Positions 1 to 5,718 of a DNA stretch of 7,121 nt are shown here, piece by piece (within the stretch, counting starts at the first letter, position 1; every line of letters begins with the position of its first letter). This stretch comes from Acidimicrobiia bacterium. Lineage in GTDB: Bacteria; Actinomycetota; Acidimicrobiia; Acidimicrobiales; Acidimicrobilacustridaceae. Location of the stretch: assembly GCA_018882825.1 (NCBI GenBank), contig VERC01000124.1, forward strand, positions 1 through 7,121, written 5' to 3'. Under the pieces are notes generated by a model that worked only from the letters and a program-made list of their open reading frames with translations, was not told the DNA's origin and made no database searches. The position numbers were made by a program, and so were the translations under genes.

Positions 1-118
1 CGTCATGGAAGGCGATGGTAGAGGGCGGGTCCGGTCCGGTCCCGCACGATCCCCTCCGCTCGGTCCTCTCCGGTGCGGGCCGGACCGGACCCGCCCTCTA
101 CCATCGCCTTCCATGACG
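1..118. repeat. Long near-perfect inverted repeat overlapping the trpS start
   Basis: Bases 1-39 are the exact reverse complement of bases 80-118. After one unpaired base (T40) the pairing resumes between 41-47 and 73-79, giving about 46 base pairs around a 25-base loop (48-72). The arms contain a short tandem GGTCC-type repeat, and the one-base difference falls next to it. The right arm covers 33 bases upstream of trpS plus its first two codons (ATG ACG). The left arm therefore carries a mirror-image ATG ACG reading out of the window on the minus strand. The pairing starts at the first base of the window, so its true outer limit cannot be seen. It could be a fold-back artefact at a contig end or a real palindromic divergent promoter. 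It lacks the T-run of a terminator. Confidence 0.95.
99..104 (+). promoter_or_regulatory. Candidate -10 element for leaderless trpS
   Basis: TACCAT fits the actinobacterial TANNNT -10 pattern and lies 8 bases before the trpS ATG. No Shine-Dalgarno sequence precedes that ATG (the bases are CGCCTTCC), so transcription may start at or near the start codon. No good -35 element is visible. The element lies wholly inside the inverted repeat, so it is also mirrored on the minus strand. This is a weak call from a short degenerate motif. Confidence 0.25.
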
Positions 119-1093
119 CGTGTGTTCTCCGGCATCAAGCCCACCGGACCGGTGCAATTGGGCAACCTCCTCGGAGCCCTGCGTCACTGGGTGGCCGATC
201 AGGACGAGGCCGACGGGGTCTTCTGCATCGTCGACCTCCATGCCCTGACCGTGCCCCAGGACCCGGTCGAGCTGCGGGAGCGGACGCTGGAGCTGGCCCG
301 GCTGCTGCTGGCCATCGGCATCGACCCGGAGCGATCGATCCTGTTCGTGCAGAGCCACCTCTCCGAGCACGCCGAGTTGTCGTGGATCCTCGAGTGCACG
401 GCCTCGTTCGGGGAGCTCCGGCGCATGACCCAGTTCAAGGACAAGAGCGACGGTGCCGAGTTCGTCTCGGCCGGCCTTTTCACCTACCCGGCGCTCATGG
501 CGGCCGACATCCTCCTGTACGACACCGACCGGGTGCCGGTCGGCGACGACCAGCGCCAGCACCTCGAACTGGCCCGTGATCTCGCCATCCGCTTCAACGG
601 GCGCTACGGCGACACGTTCGTCGTCCCCGAGGCGGCCATCCCCAAGATCGGTGCCCGGGTCATGGACCTCCAGCACCCGACGCGCAAGATGTCGAAATCC
701 GAGGATTCCCCGCAGGGGACGATCCTCGTGCTCGACGACCTCGATGCCGTCGCCAAGAAGATCAAGCGCGCCGTCACCGACACCGACACCGAGGTCCGCT
801 TCGATCCGGAGCACAAACCGGGCGTGTCGAACCTGTTGTCGATCCTCTCGGCCTGTACCGGGGAGGATCCTGCCGTCGTCGCCGATCGATTCACGCGTTA
901 CGGCGACCTCAAGGCCGCGTGCGCCGAGGCGGTGGTCGAGACCCTGCGACCGATCCAACAGCGCTATCGGGAACTGGCCGCCGACCCGACCGGCACGAAG
1001 GACATCCTCGCCGCCGGAGCCGAGCGGGCCCGGGCCATCGCCCGTCCCGTACTCGACCGGGCCCGGACGAACCTCGGTCTGCTCGCACCCTGA
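113..1093 (+). CDS. trpS: Tryptophanyl-tRNA synthetase
   Basis: This 326-residue cytoplasmic class I aminoacyl-tRNA synthetase joins tryptophan to tRNA-Trp using ATP. Its length is normal for bacterial TrpRS. Visible signatures are the N-terminal FSGIKPTG, with PTGPVQLGN (residues 10-18) as the HIGH-type ATP site, the GDDQRQHLELARDLA segment (about 144-158) that helps bind tryptophan and ATP, and an intact KMSKS loop (192-196). The C-terminal helical part (about 225-326) would contact the tRNA anticodon. The start at 113 is chosen because FSGIKPTG sits just after it, as in the family. An in-frame ATG at position 5 would add 36 Arg/Pro-rich residues encoded only by the inverted repeat, which is not credible. 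There is no Shine-Dalgarno sequence, so it may be leaderless. The gene stands alone on the plus strand and a tRNA gene follows 78 bases later. Confidence 0.97.
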   Translation: MTRVFSGIKPTGPVQLGNLLGALRHWVADQDEADGVFCIVDLHALTVPQDPVELRERTLELARLLLAIGIDPERSILFVQSHLSEHAELSWILECTASFGELRRMTQFKDKSDGAEFVSAGLFTYPALMAADILLYDTDRVPVGDDQRQHLELARDLAIRFNGRYGDTFVVPEAAIPKIGARVMDLQHPTRKMSKSEDSPQGTILVLDDLDAVAKKIKRAVTDTDTEVRFDPEHKPGVSNLLSILSACTGEDPAVVADRFTRYGDLKAACAEAVVETLRPIQQRYRELAADPTGTKDILAAGAERARAIARPVLDRARTNLGLLAP

Positions 1094-1130
1094 GTGGCGC
1101 GCCGTCGACGGTCGACGCCTGACGCCGCAC

Positions 1131-1161
1131 TTGGGGACCTCACCCGACGGTGGAGTACGCT
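1131..1161 (+). promoter_or_regulatory. Candidate sigma-70-type promoter of tRNA-Val
   Basis: TTGGGG (1131-1136) can serve as a -35 box and TACGCT (1156-1161) as a -10 box, with a 19-base spacer. A start about 7 bases after the -10 box would give a very short leader before the mature tRNA end at 1172. The position is right for a tRNA promoter, but the -35 match is only partial and the spacer is slightly long. The tRNA could also be reached by read-through from trpS. Confidence 0.4.
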
Positions 1162-1171
1162 CCTGCCCTTC

Positions 1172-1245
1172 GGGCGATTAGCTCAGTTGGCTAGAGCACT
1201 GCCTTCACACGGCAGGGGTCGCTGGTTCGAGTCCAGTATCGCCCA
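1172..1245 (+). tRNA. tRNA-Val (anticodon CAC)
   Basis: The full cloverleaf can be folded by eye. The acceptor stem GGGCGAT (1172-1178) pairs with ATCGCCC (1238-1244), with discriminator A1245. The D stem is GCTC/GAGC (1181-1184 with 1194-1197). The anticodon stem CTGCC/GGCAG encloses the loop TTCACAC (1204-1210), which gives anticodon CAC and reads GTG valine codons. A five-base variable region is followed by the T arm GCTGG-TTCGAGT-CCAGT, with one G-U pair. The bases after the discriminator are CCG, so CCA must be added enzymatically. GTG is a heavily used valine codon in GC-rich genomes, which fits this isoacceptor. The gene converges with the radical SAM gene 48 bases away. Confidence 0.97.
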
Positions 1246-1293
1246 CCGAGAAACATCGACTCCCATGGAGGAATCTGCGCTCGCACGTCGTGC

Positions 1294-2298
1294 TCAGCGG
1301 CGGATCGGCCAGAGGCGTTGCCGCGTGTGGCCCGGTGCCTGTGTGCACCCGGCGCACAGCGTCGAGTCGTTGCATCCAGCCAGTTCGTCGCGCCGCAATC
1401 GCTGGATCCGCTCGCCGTTCCAGATCTCGTCGAGCGACTGCACCTTGAGGTCGCCGAGGACCTCCTTGGCGTCGTAGTCGTTGCAGCAGGGCACGACGAG
1501 GCCGTTCCACGCGATCACGACACTCTCCCAGAGGAAGCGACAGGGGTTCCGACGTGGAATCGACGCCCGGGCGCGATCTGCAGCAGTGGCCAGTTCGATG
1601 ACACCGTCGACCTGACTCGCCCACGTGTGGAAGGGCTTGAACTGGACCTCGTCGGCACCCGCCCGCTCCCACAGTCGTCGGAACTCGACCAGATCGGGTT
1701 CGGTCTCGTCCATGACGATGATCGACAGGATCGTGCGGGGACGGGCGATGGCCATCGCCCGCCGAGCCGCCAGGAAGCGACGGGCGTTCTCCACCACCTG
1801 CTCGTACTCGTGAAGCCCACTCAGGCGAACGCGTTCGTAGACCTCCTTCGTCGCTCCGTCGATCGAGATGACCAACGTGTCGAGCCGCGACTCGAGGATC
1901 GATCGGGCGCGGTCGGCGTCGAGCAACGTCGCATTGGTGGAGATCGCCAAGTTGGGGACACCACGCGACTTCGCCCTCTCGATCTGCTCGAACAGGCGTG
2001 GATGCAGGAGAGGCTCACCGAACCAGTGGAAATAGCACGGATCGTCGAAGAAGCGGGCTTCGTCGAGGATCCGGTCGAGCACCTCATCCGACATCGATCC
2101 GAGGGACCGGTCCATGACATCGGGCTCACCCCGAGGACACATCACGCAGCGGAGGTTGCACAGATTGGTCGACTCGAGGGCGAACACGGACGGACGGTTG
2201 CGCACGCGCACGTGACCGTGGTGATAGCCGAACTCCCGCCAGAACTCGTTTCGCAACCGCGACGCCCGGCCGGGTCCGAGCCGTGCTTTTTCGCCCAT
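1294..2298 (-). CDS. Radical SAM protein with SPASM-like C-terminus
   Basis: This 334-residue soluble protein has the radical SAM cluster motif CNLRCVMC (C47, C51, C54; CX3CX2C), which binds a 4Fe-4S cluster and cleaves S-adenosylmethionine. The core barrel continues with WFGEPLLHP (about 92-100, the GE motif), ISTNATLL (119-126) and VISIDGAT (143-150). The C-terminal part has C253-X12-G266-X4-C271, then C272, C309, C315 and C318, resembling a reduced SPASM or twitch domain that could hold an auxiliary cluster. SPASM proteins modify peptides, sugars or enzymes, but nothing here identifies the substrate: there is no precursor peptide, sulfatase or glycosyltransferase gene nearby. The ATG at 2298 is the first good start. 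It has no Shine-Dalgarno sequence but has a TATCGT element 7 bases upstream, so leaderless expression is likely. The family call is firm and the function is unknown. Confidence 0.9.
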   Translation of the reverse strand: MGEKARLGPGRASRLRNEFWREFGYHHGHVRVRNRPSVFALESTNLCNLRCVMCPRGEPDVMDRSLGSMSDEVLDRILDEARFFDDPCYFHWFGEPLLHPRLFEQIERAKSRGVPNLAISTNATLLDADRARSILESRLDTLVISIDGATKEVYERVRLSGLHEYEQVVENARRFLAARRAMAIARPRTILSIIVMDETEPDLVEFRRLWERAGADEVQFKPFHTWASQVDGVIELATAADRARASIPRRNPCRFLWESVVIAWNGLVVPCCNDYDAKEVLGDLKVQSLDEIWNGERIQRLRRDELAGCNDSTLCAGCTQAPGHTRQRLWPIRR

Positions 2299-2305
2299 CG
2301 TGGCG

Positions 2306-2311
2306 ACGATA
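2306..2311 (-). promoter_or_regulatory. Candidate -10 element for leaderless radical SAM gene
   Basis: On the minus strand TATCGT matches TANNNT and is followed by 7 bases and then the ATG at 2298. That spacing would place the transcript start at the start codon, and there is no purine-rich ribosome binding site in between. No -35 match is evident. If real, it would let this gene be expressed apart from the upstream crotonase gene. Confidence 0.35.
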
Positions 2312-2366
2312 GAGGGGTCGACGCTCGTCCGCCCGGATCCGCCGGCGTCGTCCAGTTCGGGGGTCT

Positions 2367-2382
2367 TCCTGAAGGGTCAGGA
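2367..2382 (-). terminator. Small hairpin at the crotonase stop codon
   Basis: TCCTGA (2367-2372) and TCAGGA (2377-2382) form a perfect six-pair stem with a four-base loop, spanning the TGA stop of the crotonase gene (2377-2379). On the minus strand the stem is followed by AGACCCCCG rather than a T-run, so it is not a typical intrinsic terminator. It might attenuate or stabilise the transcript end, or be chance. Confidence 0.2.
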
Positions 2383-3228
2383 CTCCGACGTGCGATAGTC
2401 GCCGAACTTCGCGTCACGCTTCGAGAGCGCGGCGGTGAGCCCGCCCTCCGAGTCCTTCTCGGCGATGAACGCCTGGAACGTCTCGGTGCCCATGGTCAGC
2501 GCGCACAACTCGGTGCCCTGACGGATGGAGGTCGGGAACCCGGCCACTGCCATCGCCCGGTGCACCGTGCGCTTGTTGATCTGGGCGATGTCGGTCGGGA
2601 TCATGGCGATGCGCTCGGCCTTCTCCAGCACCCGGGCGTCGAGCTCGCCGGCCGGGAACGAACGGGTGGCGAATCCCGAGCGGGCCGCTTCCTCGCCGCT
2701 GATCCAGTCGCCGGTGAGCATGAGTTCCATCCCCAACTTCGGGCCGAGGAGCCACGCGTGCCACTGCATGTCCGGTGTCCCGAACCGCACCGCGGGGTAC
2801 CCGATACGTGCATCGTCGGCCACGTAGACGAGGTCACACCCCGTGGCCAGTTCGGTACCGCCGGCGAGGCAATAGGAGTGGATCTGGGCGATCACCGGCT
2901 TGGCCAGGTCCCAGATCGACATCCACGTCTCGGTGACCTCGCGCGGGTAGCTGCCCAGTCCCTCGGCCGACGAGTACGCAGGAGGCTCGCCGTCGGTGGG
3001 GCTGCCGGCCAGGTCGTACCCCGCCGAGAAGCACTTGCCCGCCCCTCGGATGATCGTGACGCGCACCGAGTCGTCACGGTCTGCGGCCCGCAGGGCGTGC
3101 ATGATCTCGCGTCGCATGGTGGCGCCGAGCGGATTGCGCCGGTCCGGGTCGTTGAGCGTCACGCGTCGCACCATCGGTGCCGGCTCGTCGACGATGATCT
3201 TGGCGTAGTTCTTTGCTTCGATGGCCAT
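2377..3228 (-). CDS. Enoyl-CoA hydratase/isomerase family (crotonase-fold) protein
   Basis: This 283-residue cytoplasmic crotonase-fold protein presumably acts on an acyl-CoA thioester. The N-terminal strand MVRRVTLNDPDRRNPLG (19-35) is typical of the family. The oxyanion-hole segments are GAGKCFSAGYDL (62-73) and YCLAGGTELATGCDLVY (119-135). E126 in GGTE aligns with the first catalytic glutamate of enoyl-CoA hydratase (Glu144 in the rat enzyme). At the second catalytic position (rat Glu164) the sequence reads FGTPDMQW, giving aspartate D153 instead of glutamate. The glycine-rich stretch that normally follows is replaced by WHAWLLGPKLG. The reaction may therefore differ from simple hydration (isomerase, hydrolase or another CoA chemistry). 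The length is near the family norm. The start at 3228 is supported by GAGGGGG at 3233-3239. No fatty-acid or side-chain degradation genes adjoin it, so the pathway is unknown. Confidence 0.9.
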   Translation of the reverse strand: MAIEAKNYAKIIVDEPAPMVRRVTLNDPDRRNPLGATMRREIMHALRAADRDDSVRVTIIRGAGKCFSAGYDLAGSPTDGEPPAYSSAEGLGSYPREVTETWMSIWDLAKPVIAQIHSYCLAGGTELATGCDLVYVADDARIGYPAVRFGTPDMQWHAWLLGPKLGMELMLTGDWISGEEAARSGFATRSFPAGELDARVLEKAERIAMIPTDIAQINKRTVHRAMAVAGFPTSIRQGTELCALTMGTETFQAFIAEKDSEGGLTAALSKRDAKFGDYRTSES

Positions 3229-3232
3229 CGTT

Positions 3233-3239
3233 CCCCCTC
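3233..3239 (-). promoter_or_regulatory. Ribosome binding site of the crotonase gene
   Basis: On the minus strand GAGGGGG ends 4 bases before the ATG at 3228. It is one of only two clear Shine-Dalgarno sequences seen in this window and it supports that start. No convincing promoter is visible in the 66-base gap to the upstream J-domain gene, so co-transcription with the hrcA operon is possible. Confidence 0.6.
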
Positions 3240-3294
3240 GGTGATGTGTGGGTCGATGGTGTCACGCGGTCCGGCATCGGACCAACGTCGCCAC

Positions 3295-3951
3295 TCACAC
3301 CGGGTCGAGACAGAGGGTGGTCCGGCCATCAGGGAGGGCGACCGGCGTCCCCGATGGACAGGGCCGCGGCGAGTCGACGACGGCCACGATCCGACCGCTG
3401 ACCGGTTCGCTGCAGGGCCGGGCGAAGGCCATCCGGCCGATCGAGGATGCCACCACCATCACGCAGTCGCCCACCGTCCACACCGGTCGCGTGGACGACG
3501 TGACGGTGGACGCGTCGGTCGAGCCGTCCGACGATCCGCCCGACGCGGCATAGGCGCTGCCGACGATGACCGCCAGCACCCCGATCAGGAACACGACGAG
3601 TCCGATCCACGCCCAACCCGTGGCGGGGGTCGGCGGTCGCTCATCGGGCGCTCCGACCCAATCGGTGACGATGCGTGTGCGTGGCGCCGCTGATGCACCG
3701 ACCACTCGGGGCGGCGGCTCACCACGACGTCGGCGGTCGTACTCGGCCCGACGCTTCTCGTCGCCGAGGACGTTCCATGCTGCGTTCGCCTCGCGGATCG
3801 CCCGCGCCGCTCCGGCACGGGCCGACGGGTCGGCGGCCACCCGGTCCGGATGGGTGGATCGGGCGATGGCGACGTAGGCCCGTCGGATCGTCTCCCGGTC
3901 GGCGTCGGGGCGCACGCCCAGCACCGCGTAATGGTCGGGGTCGGGGCTCAT
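3295..3951 (-). CDS. Membrane-anchored J-domain protein with external four-cysteine domain
   Basis: This 218-residue protein starts with a J domain (about 5-75: DHYAVLGVRPDADRETIRRAY, HPD at 34-36), which should stimulate the ATPase of a DnaK/Hsp70. A basic and proline-rich linker (about 74-111) follows, then one hydrophobic helix (about 113-135). The C-terminal segment (about 136-218) has a Ser/Thr-rich stalk and four cysteines: VGDCV (C163), ARPCSEP (C180), RPCPSGTP (C198) and TLCLDP (C214). That pattern resembles the small cysteine-paired domain of actinobacterial LppU-like (septum-formation) proteins, a likeness judged by eye. Charge distribution suggests the J domain inside and the cysteine domain outside, where two disulfides could form. 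The ATG at 3951 lies 4 bases after the hemW stop, with GGTGA upstream. The frame stays open upstream to 4278, but that part lies inside hemW and precedes the J domain. It is the last gene of the hrcA operon. Confidence 0.85.
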   Translation of the reverse strand: MSPDPDHYAVLGVRPDADRETIRRAYVAIARSTHPDRVAADPSARAGAARAIREANAAWNVLGDEKRRAEYDRRRRGEPPPRVVGASAAPRTRIVTDWVGAPDERPPTPATGWAWIGLVVFLIGVLAVIVGSAYAASGGSSDGSTDASTVTSSTRPVWTVGDCVMVVASSIGRMAFARPCSEPVSGRIVAVVDSPRPCPSGTPVALPDGRTTLCLDPV

Positions 3952-3955
3952 GACG

Positions 3956-5038
3956 TCACCGCAGCCGGACGGCGATCTCGTTGGCCAACAGGCGACCCTC
4001 CACCGAGAGACGCACGCGGTCGCCATCGACCACGAGCAGATCACCCAACGACTCGAGATCCTCGGCGTCGAGCGTCGAACGGGGCACACCCGCAGTCGTG
4101 CGCAATGCCAGTTGCAGCCCCTCGAGGCGTCGACGATCGCCGTCGAGCGTCTCGGCCGCCGCCTCGGTCGATGCTCGGTCGCGCACGGCCGCGATGTAGC
4201 GCTCGGGGGTGCGGACGTTCCACCAGCGACGTCCGGCGAGGTGCGAATGGGCCGCGCACCCGAACCCCAGGTAGTCACCCTGGTCCCAGTAGAGGAGGTT
4301 GTGGCGACATTCCTGACCGGGTCGGGCCCAGTTGGAGATCTCGTAGTTGCCGTAGCCCGCGGCGCTCAACAGTTCCTCGGCCAGCAGGTAGGCATCGGCC
4401 TGCTGGTCGTCGTCGGGATGGCGCGCCGGGTCGTCGGCCAACGGGGTGCCGGCCTCCACGGTCAGCGCGTAGGCGCTCACGTGGTCGGGCCCGAGACCGA
4501 TGATGCGTTCGAGAGTCGTGCGCCAGTCATCGAGGGACTCGGTCGACGCTCCGTAGATCAGATCGAGATTCAACCTTTCGATCCCACCCGCCCGGGCCGT
4601 GGAGACGGCGCGCTTGACGTCGGTCGTCTCGTGGTCCCGGCCCAGGGACACCAGCACATGGGGAACCATCGACTGCACCCCGAAGGACAGGCGATCGACA
4701 CCGACGGCACGGTAGGCCTCGACATGGCGCGCCGTGACCGACTCGGGATTGCACTCGACGGTCATCTCGACGTCGGCGACCGTGGGGATCACCGCGAGGA
4801 CGTCGGCCAGTCGATGTGGATCGACCAGTGACGGCGTGCCGCCCCCCACGAACACCGAGGTGGCCTCGACGAGTCGACCCTCGGTCACCGCGCGCTCGAT
4901 GTCGACGCGCACGGCGTCCAGGTACTGGTCATGGAGATGGTGACGATCGCTCCACGTCGCGAAGGCGCAGTAGTCGCAGCGACGCGAGCAGAACGGGACG
5001 TGCACGTAGACCCCGAAGTCCGACGTCACGACAGCCAT
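3956..5038 (-). CDS. hemW: Radical SAM haem chaperone HemW (HemN-like)
   Basis: This roughly 360-residue radical SAM protein carries CSRRCDYCAF (C17, C21, C24), a CX3CX2C cluster motif followed by phenylalanine (F26). HemW has phenylalanine at this place where true coproporphyrinogen dehydrogenase HemN has a fourth cysteine, so this is the HemW type: a haem-binding protein that delivers haem to target enzymes. Other family features are VFVGGGTPS (62-70), ECNPESV, RLSFGVQSM, LNLDLIYG and NYEISNWARPG followed by CRHNLLYW. The C-terminal HemN-type domain is present. The ATG at 5038 overlaps rsmE by 13 bases. A GTG at 5029 would give a 4-base GTGA overlap, with GGATGG at 5034-5039 as a possible ribosome site, and cannot be excluded; only three residues differ. 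Many bacterial genomes annotate this protein as hemN, which would be misleading here. Confidence 0.93.
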   Translation of the reverse strand: MAVVTSDFGVYVHVPFCSRRCDYCAFATWSDRHHLHDQYLDAVRVDIERAVTEGRLVEATSVFVGGGTPSLVDPHRLADVLAVIPTVADVEMTVECNPESVTARHVEAYRAVGVDRLSFGVQSMVPHVLVSLGRDHETTDVKRAVSTARAGGIERLNLDLIYGASTESLDDWRTTLERIIGLGPDHVSAYALTVEAGTPLADDPARHPDDDQQADAYLLAEELLSAAGYGNYEISNWARPGQECRHNLLYWDQGDYLGFGCAAHSHLAGRRWWNVRTPERYIAAVRDRASTEAAAETLDGDRRRLEGLQLALRTTAGVPRSTLDAEDLESLGDLLVVDGDRVRLSVEGRLLANEIAVRLR

Positions 5039-5718
5039 CCGGCTCGTCGCGCGCACATGAGCGTGGCGGCGGCGATCGCGGCGGTCTCGGCCCGCAGCAC
5101 GGTGGGGCCGAGACCGACGACGGGCAGCGCGATCTCGTTCTCGGACCATCCGCCCTCCGGGCCGATCAGCACGGTCGTGTGCTCGGGGGTCAGCGGCGCG
5201 CCGCCCATCTCGCATCGCACCGCACCGTGGCGGGCGGCGATCCCGGCGAAGGACGTCACGGGAGACACCGTGGGGAACCACGTCCTCCGACTCTGCTGGG
5301 CGGCCTCCCGAGCCACCGATCGGAGCCGTTCGGTGTTCCGGGCGAGCGCTTCGGCGTCCCAGCGCACCACCGACCGCTCGGCCACGAAGGGCACGATCTC
5401 GTCGATGCCGAGTTCGGTCAACTTCTGCACGACCAGTTCGGGCTTCTGACCCTTCACCAGGGCGAAGGCGACGGTCAGGAGGGGTGCCGGAGGCGGATCA
5501 CACATGATCGGTCCCTCCACCCCGAGCGCCGGGCCGAAGGAGCACCATCGCCATTCGCCCCGTCCATCGGTGACCGTCAGGACGTCGCCGACCCGGAGTC
5601 GGCGGACGCGACCGAGGTGATGATGATCCTCGGCCGACAACGACGGCCGGCCGACGTCCTCGACGAGAACGTGCGGCGCAGTACCTCCGGGCCGCGACGG
5701 AAACGAACGATCGGTCAA
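5026..5718 (-). CDS. rsmE: 16S rRNA (uracil-1498-N3)-methyltransferase
   Basis: This 230-residue SPOUT-class enzyme methylates N3 of U1498 in helix 44 of 16S rRNA using S-adenosylmethionine. The N-terminal PUA-like RNA-binding part (about 1-75) includes [13 protein letters not shown] (33-45). The trefoil-knot methyltransferase part has [16 protein letters not shown] (89-104), REAAQQSRR (137-145), IGPEGGWS (185-192) and [15 protein letters not shown] (203-217), the last two forming the cofactor knot. The length is slightly short but complete. The start is TTG at 5718, overlapping the dnaJ stop as TTGA. No in-frame ATG or GTG lies close by and there is no clear ribosome site, so translation probably depends on coupling to dnaJ. 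The rsmE gene directly after dnaJ is a common bacterial arrangement. Confidence 0.95.
   Translation of the reverse strand: MTDRSFPSRPGGTAPHVLVEDVGRPSLSAEDHHHLGRVRRLRVGDVLTVTDGRGEWRWCSFGPALGVEGPIMCDPPPAPLLTVAFALVKGQKPELVVQKLTELGIDEIVPFVAERSVVRWDAEALARNTERLRSVAREAAQQSRRTWFPTVSPVTSFAGIAARHGAVRCEMGGAPLTPEHTTVLIGPEGGWSENEIALPVVGLGPTVLRAETAAIAAATLMCARRAGWLS

Noticed and set aside
5..112. A 36-residue N-terminal extension of trpS from the ATG at position 5
   Set aside because: The ATG is the palindromic mirror of the real start region, the extra residues are Arg/Pro-rich, and TrpRS proteins begin just before FSGIxPTG.
98..958. A 286-codon minus-strand frame opposite trpS
   Set aside because: It is entirely antisense to trpS, whose motifs are unmistakable, and it has no recognisable motif itself.
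1098..1127. GTCGAC repeats after trpS as a possible terminator
   Set aside because: CGTCGACGGTCGACG is nearly palindromic but leaves almost no loop and has no T-run, so it does not make a usable intrinsic terminator.
1278..1293. GCACGTCGTGC as a terminator hairpin for the radical SAM gene or the tRNA
   Set aside because: The stem is only four pairs with a three-base loop and has no T-tract on either side, within chance for GC-rich DNA.
1318..3693. A 791-codon open frame on the plus strand, antisense to the radical SAM and crotonase genes
   Set aside because: It runs straight through two well-supported minus-strand genes, the gaps around them and part of a third. Its product is Arg/Gly/His/Asp-rich with no domain. 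This is the usual stop-free antisense frame of GC-rich coding DNA.
3952..4278. An N-terminal extension of the J-domain protein reaching into hemW
   Set aside because: The extension lies in a shadow frame of hemW and precedes a J domain that starts naturally at the ATG at 3951, which has normal operon spacing.
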